64,000 nt of DNA from Tenuibacillus multivorans (GTDB taxonomy: Bacteria > Bacillota > Bacilli > Bacillales > Alkalibacillaceae): the NCBI RefSeq assembly GCF_900103915.1, contig NZ_FNIG01000003.1:186001-250000 (forward strand), given 5' to 3'. Position numbers and translations under genes: made by a program. Of this stretch, positions 1-11,541 are shown piece by piece (the first letter of the stretch is position 1; each line of letters begins with the position of its first letter). Under the pieces are notes generated by a model, which did not search any database, was not told where the DNA came from, and was given only the letters and a program-made list of their open reading frames with translations.

Positions 1-1860
1 AAATAATGCGAGTATAAAGAATGCATCATGTAATAGTGCAATGATCGCCGTGATCGCAAAGAATAGTTCAAATCGGAATGCGACATATATAATGATACCA
101 ATTGATGCATATATGACAGCCTTTACGGCATTCATCGCCAGCTCGCGACCAACCTTTGGCGTGACCGTACTCACATTTGGCGCATTACCATATTGCTCAC
201 TAAAGTGTGAGTTGACCTCCGCTATTTGATCTTTACTTAAGACTGTGTCAAAGCGTGCCATTCCAATGTCCTGATCTTCACCAGCAATCACGACTTGTTT
301 TGGTTCTATACCTAACTCGCCGAATTGTTCTTCAACCATTTCAGTTGTTAGTGGCTGATCGCCTAATACTTCGACACGTGTCCCGGCAACAAAATCAATG
401 CCTAAATTTAGACCTCTAAAGGTTAAGAAGATGACACCTATTAAAACTAACCCAATGGAAATCATGAAAAATTTCTTACGATGCTTCACAAAATTAAATG
501 TTTTTCCAAATACATGCGGTTTAACCTCTTCACCTTTTGTAATATCTTTAATCTCTTTTGGATTAACACCAAACCATTTCGGTCTTTTATTTAGGAATTT
601 ACTATTGACCCAAAGACCAAGTAACAAACGCGTTAAGTAAACAGCGGTAATAAAGCTTAACACAATACTAATAATTAACATCGTCGCAAAACCTTTAACC
701 GAGCTTGTACCAAAAATAAATAGTACGATTGCCGCTAATATCGTTGTAATGTTAGCATCCAGTATTGTTGCAAGTGAACGTTTATTACCAGCTTTAAAGG
801 CAGATAATGTCGTTTTACCAGCTTTTAGTTCTTCTTTAATGCGTTCGTACGTAATAATATTGGCATCAACAGCCATACCGACACCGAGTACAAGTGCAGC
901 AATACCTGGTAATGTTAGAACACCATTTATTAAGTTAAACACCGCTAGGATTAAGAAGATGTAAACACTTAATGTAATCGAAGCAATAACACCTAGAAAA
1001 CGATAATAAACAATCATATATAGGAAGATTAAAATAACCCCAATTATACTCGCAAATACCGTTTTATCTAACGCCTGTTCACCAAATTGTGCCCCAACTG
1101 AAAATGAGTAAATTTCATTTAAATCTGCTGGTAGAGAACCTGCATTAAGTAAATCAGCTAACTGTTTGGCTTCTTCAATAGATGCCATATTAGTAATCTG
1201 TATATTATTACTGGCAATTGGTCCATTACTAAATGTTGGGGCAGAAATGATTTTCTGTTGCTCCTCAGGCTTTTGCATTTCTGCTTCAAAAGAATCGCCT
1301 TCCTCATAGTCCATCCAAATAACGAGTTGACCACTAGTACCAAAATTGTCAACAATAGCCCTCGAAACGGCTCCAAAATTTTCATAATCACTATTTTCAA
1401 AGTTTCTGTTGACTTCCAAATTTACAACAGGTTTATTCGTTGGACCAAAATCCTGTTGTGCACTTCCTGGAACGATTTCCGATCCATCAAAATATAATTT
1501 ATCATTAACATCACGGAACGAAAGCTGAGCTGTTGTCGAGAGTATTTCTCTCGCTTCGTTCTGGTTCTCGACACCAGCTAACTGGACGCGTATCCGGTTA
1601 TCTCCTTCGATATCAATTTGAGGTTCATTAACCCCTAAAATATCGACACGTTCATATAAACTAGATACCACCGCATCTAACAGTGTATCGTTAACTTCTC
1701 CATCACCTTGTGGTTCTACTTCATATAGTAATTCAAAACCGCCTTGGAGATCTAAACCAAGTGGTATTCCTTTTGCAACTGAATTTGTTGTTGAGCCTAT
1801 TAGACCCCCCAATATAATTACAATTAGAAAAAAGGCGACTATTCTGCCCTTTCTGCCCAT
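1..1860 (-). CDS. secDF: Protein translocase subunit SecDF (3' end cut by window edge)
   Basis: Fused SecD-SecF, the proton-motive-force-driven accessory of the SecYEG translocon that pulls exported proteins across the membrane. The frame is open from ATG at 1860 to base 1 (620 residues), so the last part of SecF lies outside. After an N-terminal membrane segment (about residues 7-27) comes the SecD motif DLQGGFELLYEV, the extracytoplasmic P1 domain, a run of five membrane helices (about 255-410), the SecD/SecF junction, and the second motif GIDFVAGTRVEV opening the SecF half. The single-chain SecDF form is usual in Bacillus. It lies just downstream of comN on the same strand. Identification is firm; only the C terminus is missing. 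Confidence 0.96.
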   Translation of the reverse strand, partial: MGRKGRIVAFFLIVIILGGLIGSTTNSVAKGIPLGLDLQGGFELLYEVEPQGDGEVNDTLLDAVVSSLYERVDILGVNEPQIDIEGDNRIRVQLAGVENQNEAREILSTTAQLSFRDVNDKLYFDGSEIVPGSAQQDFGPTNKPVVNLEVNRNFENSDYENFGAVSRAIVDNFGTSGQLVIWMDYEEGDSFEAEMQKPEEQQKIISAPTFSNGPIASNNIQITNMASIEEAKQLADLLNAGSLPADLNEIYSFSVGAQFGEQALDKTVFASIIGVILIFLYMIVYYRFLGVIASITLSVYIFLILAVFNLINGVLTLPGIAALVLGVGMAVDANIITYERIKEELKAGKTTLSAFKAGNKRSLATILDANITTILAAIVLFIFGTSSVKGFATMLIISIVLSFITAVYLTRLLLGLWVNSKFLNKRPKWFGVNPKEIKDITKGEEVKPHVFGKTFNFVKHRKKFFMISIGLVLIGVIFLTFRGLNLGIDFVAGTRVEVLGDQPLTTEMVEEQFGELGIEPKQVVIAGEDQDIGMARFDTVLSKDQIAEVNSHFSEQYGNAPNVSTVTPKVGRELAMNAVKAVIYASIGIIIYVAFRFELFFAITAIIALLHDAFFILALF

Positions 1861-1897
1861 ATGTACTGCCCCCTTAAAAACCTTCCTGGTCACGACT

Positions 1898-2194
1898 TTA
1901 TTGTTTTTCAGAACTTGTTAAGGCTTCAATTTGAGCCATTAAATCGGTGTGTTGCTGACTTTGTACAGTTAAATAGCTCATATAGATATTTCCACTTAAA
2001 TGTAATATATCTTGTACAACTTGGAACAATGGTTTTTCTTGTTCCTTTTTCCAAACTTTCTTCTTTAAGCATTCCCAAACCTCTGTTTCATTTGCGGCAT
2101 CATACCCTAACAATTTTAACTCGCTTACTTTACTTTGTAAAACGTCTTTAATATATGGTCTCCATACGTCAACGTGTTGCACCATTGGATCCAA
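1898..2194 (-). CDS. comN: ComN-like post-transcriptional regulator (YrzD family)
   Basis: Small acidic protein matching the post-transcriptional regulator family. In B. subtilis ComN is about 98 residues, controls comE mRNA after transcription and sits between spoVB and secDF, exactly as here. The core carries WRPYIKDVL, KLLGYD and a QQHTDLMAQIEAL tail. Start choice: the perfect AAGGAGG at 2203-2209 sits 8 nt before TTG at 2194-2192, giving 98 residues. An in-frame ATG at 2212 overlaps that Shine-Dalgarno and has no site of its own, and longer starts run into the divergent spoVB leader. Family call rests on position and size as much as on sequence. Confidence 0.75.
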   Translation of the reverse strand: MDPMVQHVDVWRPYIKDVLQSKVSELKLLGYDAANETEVWECLKKKVWKKEQEKPLFQVVQDILHLSGNIYMSYLTVQSQQHTDLMAQIEALTSSEKQ

Positions 2195-2305
2195 GCGAAT
2201 TTCCTCCTTCATTAACCGAAAGTCGGTGTCATGACTTGTACATCTATTAGCATATACATTATTGTACCGAATTTTCATCTCTTTGAGAAGGTAGGCTTTC
2301 AAAAA

Positions 2306-3847
2306 ATGACAAAACAAACATTCATCAAAGGTGCATTAATTTTAATAGTCGCTGGCATGATTAGTCGTCTTTTAGGTTTTGTAAACCGTATCGTATTGGC
2401 ACGTCTTCTAGGTGATGAGGGCGTCGGCGTTTATATGTTAGCCTTACCGGCTCTCTTTTTAATGATCACATTGTCACAAATTGGTATACCTATTGCTGTA
2501 TCCAAGTTAGTTGCTGAGGCAAGTATTCAAAAGGATACCCAACGTATTAAAAAGATTTTATTTATATCATTTTCCATCACCATATCTTTAAGTGTTATCT
2601 TGACTTTGGCATTCATTGCTCTAGCACCTATTGTGTCAAATCATTTATTATTGGACGAGCGTACGTATATACCGATGCTCATGATTAGTCCAATTATACC
2701 GATTGTCGCTATTTCTGCCGTCATCCGCGGATACTTTCAAGGTAAACAAAATATGAAGCCACAAGCAGCCGCACAAGTCATTGAACAAGTCGTACGGATC
2801 AGTTTAGTCTTTATATTTATTCAGATTATGCTGCCATTCGGTATTTCCTATGCAGCAGGCGGAGCCATGTTTGCTGTTGTGATTGGGGAATTAGCTTCAC
2901 TTGGCTACATGTACTATTGTTTTAAAACAGATTGGCAAAGACCGGTATCCATATTCACAAAATTCTCGTTTCCACAGTTAAGGCAATCCGTATCAGATAT
3001 TATGAAAATTGCTATACCAACGGCAGGGACACGATTAATCGGCTCTGTCACATATTTTTTAGAGCCAATCTTAGTCTCACAAAGTTTGTTTATCGCTGGA
3101 TATACTGTGTCACAAAGTACCTCAGCCTATGGCCAATTAACGGGTTACGTTTTACCTTTATTATTACTGCCGACTTTTATTACACACTCATTATCAGTCG
3201 CTCTTATTCCTTCTGTGAGTGAGTTTAATGCATTAAATCATCAAGGCTCAGTTCATTATCGTATTAGACAAGCTTTGCGATTATCCTACGCTTCAGGTGG
3301 CTTAGTGACGATTGTGTTCATGCTATATGCACAACCACTCCTAAGCATCGTTTACGGCAATGTTGATGGGACAACCTTTTTGAGCTTTATGGCACCATTT
3401 TTCCTATTGCTTTATTTCCAAGGGCCATTACAAGCCGCCCTTCAGGCCTTAAACTATGCCAAGCAAGCCATGATCAATAGCTTAATTGGATCAGTTGTGA
3501 AGTTATCTGCCCTATGGCTATTGGCGACGAAGCCTTCATTTGGAATAAACGGAGTTGTCATTGCCATTATTGTTGGGGTCGTTGTTGTCACAACTTTACA
3601 TTTTATAACCCTATATAAAACAATCGGATTTAAAATACCAGTTGGTCTACTGTTTAAAATGGTTGGTCTTCTGGCGGGTCTATATTACATTGGCTCAAAG
3701 CTTCAAGAAACTTGGGGAGCAAGCCCGAACATTATTTATTTAGCTTTGGCCATTATGATTCTATGCATCGCTTATTTTATCGGACTCGTCATTTTACGAA
3801 TTGTATCTAAAGAAGAATGGCAACAATTGAGTAAAAGTCGTCGTTAG
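2306..3847 (+). CDS. spoVB: Stage V sporulation protein B (MurJ-like flippase)
   Basis: Polytopic membrane protein of the MVF/MATE superfamily needed for spore cortex synthesis, probably as a lipid-linked peptidoglycan precursor flippase in the mother cell. It is 513 residues (B. subtilis about 518) with around 14 hydrophobic segments. Family signatures include GMISRLLGFVNRIVLARLLGDEG near the N terminus and VIRGYFQGKQNMKP about a quarter of the way in. ATG at 2306 has GAGAAGG upstream; the in-frame ATG at 2231 would add a non-homologous extension into the divergent comN promoter and is rejected. It is one of few plus-strand genes here and converges on yrbG, with which it shares 4 bp. Confidence 0.93.
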   Translation: MTKQTFIKGALILIVAGMISRLLGFVNRIVLARLLGDEGVGVYMLALPALFLMITLSQIGIPIAVSKLVAEASIQKDTQRIKKILFISFSITISLSVILTLAFIALAPIVSNHLLLDERTYIPMLMISPIIPIVAISAVIRGYFQGKQNMKPQAAAQVIEQVVRISLVFIFIQIMLPFGISYAAGGAMFAVVIGELASLGYMYYCFKTDWQRPVSIFTKFSFPQLRQSVSDIMKIAIPTAGTRLIGSVTYFLEPILVSQSLFIAGYTVSQSTSAYGQLTGYVLPLLLLPTFITHSLSVALIPSVSEFNALNHQGSVHYRIRQALRLSYASGGLVTIVFMLYAQPLLSIVYGNVDGTTFLSFMAPFFLLLYFQGPLQAALQALNYAKQAMINSLIGSVVKLSALWLLATKPSFGINGVVIAIIVGVVVVTTLHFITLYKTIGFKIPVGLLFKMVGLLAGLYYIGSKLQETWGASPNIIYLALAIMILCIAYFIGLVILRIVSKEEWQQLSKSRR

Positions 3848-4488
3848 TTTTTAATATCGATAAACAATTGATGATCGTCATTCAATTGAGCAAGTGAAAT
3901 TTGTTTAAAGTCATGTACACCTCGTGATTCAAACATTTTGATTAATTCTTCTTTCGTTAAATTGTATTTCTCCAATGTTCGTTGCTGGATTTCACCGTCA
4001 ATAATCACTGGTTCGATAATAGACGGTGGGTGATCCTTTTTTTCAAAGACAGAAAGCTTGCCACTCGTCTCAAGAATGGCAAGCTCAATCTCTCTTAAAT
4101 CAATAATCCCATTTTCCCTTAGCTGAACGAGTAAATCGTCCATATTATAACGCTGACGCTTCATTTCGCGTTCATTAATTTTTCCATTACGTATAATAAC
4201 AGAAGGCCTTCCATCTAAGAATTCCCTAAATCTATTACTTTTAAGGGAAAGGAAGGCCGTAAATCGTTGAACAACTAATAAGACAAGCATGGGGGTTAAT
4301 AATAAGAAAAATGAATCCTCAGTATTCTCAATTGAGAAAATGGCGATCTCAGCTAGCATGATAAAGACGACTAAATCCATAACACTTAATTCACCAATTT
4401 CCCGTTTGCCCATTAATCGAAATACAATAAAAATTGCGATATAAACACCAAGCGTACGAATAATTAAAAGCCATATATCTTCAAACAT
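3844..4488 (-). CDS. yrbG: DUF421 membrane protein, YrbG-like
   Basis: YetF/YcaP-family protein of 214 residues: about three membrane helices in the first 75 residues including the signature RLMGKREIGELS, then the cytosolic DUF421 domain with GRPSVIIRNGKI and a DUF3290-like C-terminal half. B. subtilis YrbG occupies the same position beside spoVB. Molecular function is not established; some family members have been linked to spore germination. Its stop codon overlaps the stop of convergent spoVB. A second, more divergent DUF421 gene lies at 48353-49051. Confidence 0.85.
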   Translation of the reverse strand: MFEDIWLLIIRTLGVYIAIFIVFRLMGKREIGELSVMDLVVFIMLAEIAIFSIENTEDSFFLLLTPMLVLLVVQRFTAFLSLKSNRFREFLDGRPSVIIRNGKINEREMKRQRYNMDDLLVQLRENGIIDLREIELAILETSGKLSVFEKKDHPPSIIEPVIIDGEIQQRTLEKYNLTKEELIKMFESRGVHDFKQISLAQLNDDHQLFIDIKN

Positions 4489-4557
4489 TTCGTCTCAACC
4501 TTTACATATATTCGCCCTTAATATGTCCACAAGAATCACGTTTATACAGCGAATCTT

Positions 4558-5841
4558 TTAAAGAAAATAACGGGTTAATACATAAATCGTTGAGATGATT
4601 AATGAAATCAAGACAATGAAGAGTCCAATTAGCATAAATTTAATAAAGCTAATTTTCTCTTGTTGCGTGCTCGCAATCCCTGCTACAACAACATTAGCTG
4701 AGGCACCAAGTAATGACCCATTTCCACCTAAACACGCCCCAAGTGCCAAGGACCACCATAAAGGGTCAATTGGACTCACACCAAATGTTTGAAACTCTTC
4801 AATCACCGGAATCATTGAGGCAACATAAGGGATATTATCAACAAATCCCGATAGAATACCTGCTGACCACAGAATAACTACAGACGACATTAGGGCATCT
4901 CCCTCAGTCCAATCAATAAAAGTATAAGCAATTCGATCGATAATTCCTGCCTTCTCTAAACCACCTACTAAGACAAATAAACCGATAAAGAAAAATAATG
5001 TCGTCCACTCTACTTTCTGAAACACAACTTCACTCGATTCATCCTTTTCAGATATGAGTAGCATTAATAAAGCAGATATAATGGCAATGGTCGTAAGCTC
5101 GACGTGTAAAAATCCATGAAAGGTAAAAGCAACAATAGTCAGTACTAGAATCGTAATGGATTGGTATAAAAGTGGTGATACACGTAGCGAATCAGTTGGT
5201 TTTAACGAACGTATAAAGGATTCATCAATTGTATCACCTGTTAATAGTACCCTTCTAAACATGAAATAAAGCAAAATCATTGTCACCCCGTGAATGATAA
5301 CAACAACTGGTCCTAAATGTTGAATAAAATCCAGAAAATCAAAATAGGGTACAGCTTGTCCAATCATAATGTTCGGAGGGTCCCCAATCATCGTTGCTGT
5401 ACCACCTATATTCGAACTGATAATAACGTTCACTAAATATGGAAACGATGAAAGTTTGAGTTGTTTAACCATATGTAGTAGGACTGGTACTAAAAGTAAC
5501 ACCGTTGTCACATTGTCTAATAAGGCTGATCCAATAGCCGTTAAAGCGCCAATCCAAAAAAATAATGCAACAGGCTTGCCACTTACTTTTTTAATCATCC
5601 AAAGGGCAATAAACTCAAATATACCTGTCCGTTGTGTTATCGAGATCATCACCATCATCGAAAATAACAGCGCAATCGTGCTCCAGTCGACGTATGATGA
5701 TAATGCCTCGTCCCATGAAAAAACACCGAATAACACCATAAGAGCTGCACCCGTCGCTGCCACTAATGCGCGATTAATTCTGTCTAACAATAAAAAGACG
5801 TAACTAATGACGAAAATCGTGATAACTAATATGGCTTCCAT
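4558..5841 (-). CDS. ArsB/NhaD-type ion transporter
   Basis: Integral membrane protein of 427 residues with about 11-12 hydrophobic helices. Diagnostic ion-transporter-superfamily motifs are visible twice, as expected for an inverted-repeat fold: LLDNVTTVLLLVPV with GDPPNIMIGQ in the first half, and SGFVDNIPYVASMIPV with GGNGSLLGASANVV in the second. This places it in the ArsB/NhaD/P-protein group, exporting Na+, arsenite or dicarboxylates depending on subfamily. No arsR or arsC is near, so an arsenic role is not supported; Na+/H+ antiport is a plausible but unproven alternative. It is a single gene between yrbG and a divergent TIGR04086 gene. Confidence 0.8.
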   Translation of the reverse strand: MEAILVITIFVISYVFLLLDRINRALVAATGAALMVLFGVFSWDEALSSYVDWSTIALLFSMMVMISITQRTGIFEFIALWMIKKVSGKPVALFFWIGALTAIGSALLDNVTTVLLLVPVLLHMVKQLKLSSFPYLVNVIISSNIGGTATMIGDPPNIMIGQAVPYFDFLDFIQHLGPVVVIIHGVTMILLYFMFRRVLLTGDTIDESFIRSLKPTDSLRVSPLLYQSITILVLTIVAFTFHGFLHVELTTIAIISALLMLLISEKDESSEVVFQKVEWTTLFFFIGLFVLVGGLEKAGIIDRIAYTFIDWTEGDALMSSVVILWSAGILSGFVDNIPYVASMIPVIEEFQTFGVSPIDPLWWSLALGACLGGNGSLLGASANVVVAGIASTQQEKISFIKFMLIGLFIVLISLIISTIYVLTRYFL

Positions 5842-5971
5842 TATTTTATCCCCTTTTGCAATTATCCCTTATGAAATAAATACGTCTTTTCTCTATGAAA
5901 CATGCATATTTTATACTAAAGAATCCTCGCCAGGTTGGCGTTATGATATTAATAATAAGGAGGTTTAGCAA

Positions 5972-6340
5972 ATGGGTGACAGAATGAAAGCGAGTCTTGT
6001 AGGAGTCGTTGCGATCATAGGTTTTATGCTGGTTTGCAGTTTAATCATCGCACTAATCGTAAACTTCTCGAGTATGTCTGATTCAGCTTTTAGGTGGACA
6101 AGTTTTATTACGAGTGTCTTAGTTTTAATGATTGGAGGCTTTATCGGTGGACGTAAAACAGAAGAAAAAGGTTGGATGACAGGGGTCATTGTTGGGGTTA
6201 TCTATACCATTGGGATCGTTCTTTATCAGTTTCTAGCACAAAATACGTGGATGTATGATAGTCAATTACTCTACTTTTTAATTTTTATCATTGCAGCGAC
6301 AGTCGGCAGCATGCTTGGCGTTAATACACGGAAGACATAA
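5972..6340 (+). CDS. TIGR04086 family membrane protein (YrzE-like)
   Basis: Hydrophobic protein of 122 residues with four predicted membrane helices (about 8-30, 41-60, 68-88, 95-115) and the small-residue motif MIGGFIGGRKTEEKGWMTG typical of TIGR04086. It is found near yajC/tgt across Bacillaceae; function unknown. ATG at 5972 follows AAGGAGG at a good distance. It is transcribed opposite to its neighbours and ends at a strong bidirectional hairpin shared with yajC. Confidence 0.8.
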   Translation: MGDRMKASLVGVVAIIGFMLVCSLIIALIVNFSSMSDSAFRWTSFITSVLVLMIGGFIGGRKTEEKGWMTGVIVGVIYTIGIVLYQFLAQNTWMYDSQLLYFLIFIIAATVGSMLGVNTRKT

Positions 6341-6350
6341 ATGCATTAAA

Positions 6351-6380
6351 AGAGCCGAACCTTTGATTAAGTTCGGCTCT
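6351..6380. terminator. Bidirectional terminator between the TIGR04086 gene and yajC
   Basis: Perfect 10-bp inverted repeat AGAGCCGAAC / GTTCGGCTCT around a 10-nt loop, with A/T tracts on both sides. It sits between two convergent stop codons, so it can end both transcripts. Confidence 0.9.
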
Positions 6381-6386
6381 TTATGA

Positions 6387-6650
6387 TTAATTTGATTGTA
6401 CGACTTCGCGTACAGCAGAACGATCATATGTAAGTTTCGTTCCATCTTCCACTTCTAACACAAGCGTTCCTTCATCTAAAGCATGTACACTACCATGCAG
6501 GCCGCCAATTGTAATAATATGATCTCCTTTTTGTAAGTTCGATTGCATCTCCCTTACTTGTTTTTGACGCTTTTGTTGCGGTCGAATTAAGATCAACCAG
6601 AACAATAGGATAAATAAAATAATTGGTAATAAACTACCTAAAAGATCCAC
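6387..6650 (-). CDS. yajC: Preprotein translocase subunit YajC
   Basis: Single-pass membrane protein of 87 residues that associates with SecDF. One N-terminal helix (about 5-23) ends in the signature WLILIRPQQKRQKQ, followed by a soluble domain with GDHIITIGGLHG. Last gene of the queA-tgt-yajC run, 15 bp after tgt, a very common order in bacteria. A good AAAGGAGGGGG site precedes the ATG. Confidence 0.95.
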   Translation of the reverse strand: MDLLGSLLPIILFILLFWLILIRPQQKRQKQVREMQSNLQKGDHIITIGGLHGSVHALDEGTLVLEVEDGTKLTYDRSAVREVVQSN

Positions 6651-6665
6651 AAATCCCCCTCCTTT

Positions 6666-8850
<2,185 letters not shown>

Positions 8851-8867
8851 GACGTATTCACTTCCCT

Positions 8868-9074
8868 TTATCTAAACCTACCGATAATAAAAAAGATTAA
8901 GCTAAGTATTATACTGATGACGATCGAGGTCACAATTGGGAAATAAATGGTTGTATTACCCTTTTTAAAGGTTATATCACCTGGTAACTTCCCAATAAAA
9001 TTCCAAGCTAAGCCAATGATAATTAAAACAACACCTGTAAAAATAATGATCTTTCCAAACCCAGGCAAGGTCAT
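8868..9074 (-). CDS. DUF2905 small membrane protein
   Basis: 68 residues, two membrane helices (about 7-27 and 46-65) around a conserved [13 protein letters not shown] core, the hallmark of DUF2905. Function unknown; the gene is regularly found beside ruvB in Firmicutes. Its start overlaps the ruvB stop by 4 bp (ATGA type), so translation is probably coupled. Confidence 0.88.
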   Translation of the reverse strand: MTLPGFGKIIIFTGVVLIIIGLAWNFIGKLPGDITFKKGNTTIYFPIVTSIVISIILSLIFFIIGRFR

Positions 9075-10066
9075 TCTACCTCCCTATCAAAATGTTCGTA
9101 AGCCTTGAAGGTTGCGACTCGACCTCTAGGTGTTCGTTGAATAAAGCCTTGTTGTAATAAAAACGGTTCGTAAACATCTTCAATCGTTTGTGATTCTTCA
9201 CCAATTGTAGCTGATATCGTGTCTAAACCGACAGGCCCACCTTGAAATTGATCGATAATGCCTAACAAATACTTATGGTCAATATGATCTAACCCTGCTA
9301 CATCAACTTGAAGCATGGATAACGCTTTTTGTGTCGTTTCAAATGTAATACTTTTTTCTTGCTTAACCTGAGCAATATCACGCACGCGTTTTAACAAGCG
9401 GTTAGCGATACGTGGCGTCCCACGTGAACGTGATGCAATCTCATCTGCTGCCTCTTCATCAATGTCCACTTCAAAAATATCTGCCGTCCTATTTATAATC
9501 ATGCTCAATTCTTCAACGTTATAAAACTCCAATCGACTAAGTACCCCGAACCGATCACGTAAAGGCGCTGATAATAAGCCAGCTCGTGTTGTTGCGCCAA
9601 CTAGAGTAAATGGCGGAAGCTCTAATCGAACGGATCGTGCACTAGAGCCCTGACCAATGACAATGTCTAAAACAAAGTCCTCCATCGCTGGATAAAGAAT
9701 TTCCTCAACGGAACGAGGTAAACGATGAATTTCATCGATAAATAAAACATCGCCAGCTTCTAACGATGATAAGATGGCGGCTAAATCACCGGCACGTTCA
9801 ATCGCTGGACCTGATGTTGTACGAAATTGCACACCCATTTCATTTGCAATAATCGATGCTAATGTTGTTTTCCCTAAGCCAGGTGGGCCATACAATAATA
9901 CATGATCAAGTGATTCTTCACGCATTCGGGCCGCTTCAATAAAAATACCTAAATTTTCTTTCGTTTTCGATTGTCCAATATATTGAGACAAAGTCGATGG
10001 TCTTAAGCTTTGTTCGACTTCATGGTCTTCATACTGAAGTTCACCTGATACCATACGGTCGTCCAT
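9071..10066 (-). CDS. ruvB: Holliday junction branch migration helicase RuvB
   Basis: Hexameric AAA+ motor that drives branch migration with RuvA. Walker A is GPPGLGKTT at residues 60-68, Walker B is LFIDEIHRL near 115, sensor 1 [18 protein letters not shown] follows, and the C-terminal winged helix contains [10 protein letters not shown] and TPRGR. 331 residues is normal. Directly downstream of ruvA, with a LexA box ahead of the pair. Confidence 0.98.
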   Translation of the reverse strand: MDDRMVSGELQYEDHEVEQSLRPSTLSQYIGQSKTKENLGIFIEAARMREESLDHVLLYGPPGLGKTTLASIIANEMGVQFRTTSGPAIERAGDLAAILSSLEAGDVLFIDEIHRLPRSVEEILYPAMEDFVLDIVIGQGSSARSVRLELPPFTLVGATTRAGLLSAPLRDRFGVLSRLEFYNVEELSMIINRTADIFEVDIDEEAADEIASRSRGTPRIANRLLKRVRDIAQVKQEKSITFETTQKALSMLQVDVAGLDHIDHKYLLGIIDQFQGGPVGLDTISATIGEESQTIEDVYEPFLLQQGFIQRTPRGRVATFKAYEHFDREVE

Positions 10067-10082
10067 CTTCTCTCACCCACTT

Positions 10083-10691
10083 TTATCGCATTAATAATTG
10101 TAGACCTTTTTTTATGACATCATCCGTTGACTTTGCTTCTAATGCTTTTAATTGATTAGAAATGCCGTTGATTTCCCTTGCAGAATAACCTAAAGATTTT
10201 AAGGCTTCAACCGCTTCATCATAATAAATGTGATGACTAGTAGCTTGTGTAACTGATTCAGTTAACGTTTGACTGGATTGAGCATTCATCCATTCCGTTA
10301 CTTTTCCTTTTAAATCTAAAACCATTTGCCTAGCTGTTTTCTTACCCACTCCTGGGAATTTCGTTAAATAAGCGTCATCTTCCCGGTCTATAGCCATCGC
10401 AAAGTCATGTGCTGATGTTTGGCCAACGATACTTAGCGCATTTTTCGGACCAATTCCCGATACATTTAATAACTTTTTAAATAATTCCTTCTCTTCTTCC
10501 TCTTTAAAACCATACATCATTTGTGTATCTTCTCGAACATAAAAATATGTATAAACTTTCACACGCTCGTTAATTTTATCTTGAAAACGATATGGGTTAG
10601 GACTAAAAATCTCATACCCAATGCCTGATACATCGATGACGATATGGTCCTCTTTAATCGTCATTAATTCCCCATCTATATATGCGTACAT
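10083..10691 (-). CDS. ruvA: Holliday junction DNA-binding protein RuvA
   Basis: 202 residues; tetramerises on the four-way junction and recruits RuvB. Domain I (OB fold, 1-65) starts MYAYIDGELM; domain II has two helix-hairpin-helix motifs, LLNVSGIGPKNALSIV and LTKFPGVGKKTARQMVLDLKGK; the C-terminal domain III ends in KSTDDVIKKGLQLLMR. Preceded by a LexA-type operator, so the SOS response most likely controls ruvAB. Confidence 0.97.
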   Translation of the reverse strand: MYAYIDGELMTIKEDHIVIDVSGIGYEIFSPNPYRFQDKINERVKVYTYFYVREDTQMMYGFKEEEEKELFKKLLNVSGIGPKNALSIVGQTSAHDFAMAIDREDDAYLTKFPGVGKKTARQMVLDLKGKVTEWMNAQSSQTLTESVTQATSHHIYYDEAVEALKSLGYSAREINGISNQLKALEAKSTDDVIKKGLQLLMR

Positions 10692-10711
10692 GTGATTCCT
10701 CCTATACCTAT

Positions 10712-10723
10712 GAACAAACGTTC
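10712..10723. promoter_or_regulatory. LexA (DinR) SOS box upstream of ruvAB
   Basis: GAACAAACGTTC is a full match to the Gram-positive LexA operator core GAAC-N4-GTTC. It lies 21 bp upstream of the ruvA start codon, the position expected for repression of an SOS operon. Confidence 0.85.
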
Positions 10724-10770
10724 TATTACTATTGTAACATGTTTAGGACTAAATCACCTTATCAATGTGA

Positions 10771-10797
10771 AAACCCTCCCCTAAATGGAGAGGGAAG
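10771..10797 (-). terminator. Terminator after yebC
   Basis: On the minus strand CCCTCTCC, a 5-nt loop, then GGGGAGGG followed by TTTT, just after the yebC stop and before the ruvA promoter. One T-G pair is present in the stem. Confidence 0.8.
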
Positions 10798-10799
10798 GT

Positions 10800-11519
10800 C
10801 TACTGCATATTATGATGAACTTCTTGAACATCATCTAAATCATCTAGCATATCTATCAGATTATCCATATCATCTGATTGATCATCCGAAATCGATGTAT
10901 ACGTATCAGGGAACATCGATAACTCGGCTACCTCAAGTTGATAAGATTCTTGGAGTGTGTTTTTAACATCCTCAAAATCCTCAACTGCTGTATAAATTTC
11001 GTATACTTCGTCATTCGCTTCGACTTCTTCGCATCCCGCTTCTATGGCTTCTAGCATAAATGTATCTTCATCAACTTCAATATCATCACGCTTAATCACG
11101 ATATAACCTTTTCTATGGAACATGAAGGATACACAGCCGTTTTCACCGAGGTTACCATTATTTTTGGAAAACGCGTGACGCACTTCAGATGCAGTTCTGT
11201 TTTTGTTATCGGTTAAGGTTTCAACCATGACCGCGATGCCACCAGGTCCATAACCTTCATACACGATCTCTTCATAGTTTTCCCCATCTAAATTTCCGGT
11301 TGCTTTATTGATTGCACGATCAATATTATCATTTGGCATATTGTTTGCCTTTGCCTTATCGATTGCTAAACGTAATGCACTATTCGTTTCTAAATCGTCA
11401 CCACCCTGTTTAGCTGCAACGTAAATCTCCTTGGCTAATTTCATAAAAATCTTTCCACGCTTTGCGTCTTTTGCGTTCTTTTTATGTTTAATATTATGCC
11501 ATTTTGAATGCCCTGCCAT
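10800..11519 (-). CDS. yebC: YebC/PmpR family regulator
   Basis: 239 residues with the invariant start [19 protein letters not shown] and the family blocks [25 protein letters not shown] and ENGCVSFMF. YebC-type proteins were long called transcriptional regulators; recent work links family members to translation of proline-rich stretches. The very acidic C terminus ([19 protein letters not shown]) is visible. It has its own terminator, so ruvAB is a separate unit. Confidence 0.95.
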   Translation of the reverse strand: MAGHSKWHNIKHKKNAKDAKRGKIFMKLAKEIYVAAKQGGDDLETNSALRLAIDKAKANNMPNDNIDRAINKATGNLDGENYEEIVYEGYGPGGIAVMVETLTDNKNRTASEVRHAFSKNNGNLGENGCVSFMFHRKGYIVIKRDDIEVDEDTFMLEAIEAGCEEVEANDEVYEIYTAVEDFEDVKNTLQESYQLEVAELSMFPDTYTSISDDQSDDMDNLIDMLDDLDDVQEVHHNMQ

Positions 11520-11541
11520 GCTGTCTCCTCCCTCTTTCTGA

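Noticed and set aside
2231-2305. Upstream ATG extending spoVB by 25 residues
   Set aside because: It has no ribosome binding site and overlaps the comN promoter; homologues start at the ATG at 2306.
4558-5841. Arsenite efflux operon
   Set aside because: The transporter motifs fit the wider ArsB/NhaD group, but arsR and arsC are absent.
10682-10966. 94-codon plus-strand ORF across ruvA start and yebC end
   Set aside because: Antisense to two conserved genes, contains the yebC terminator and LexA box, and has no homologous look.
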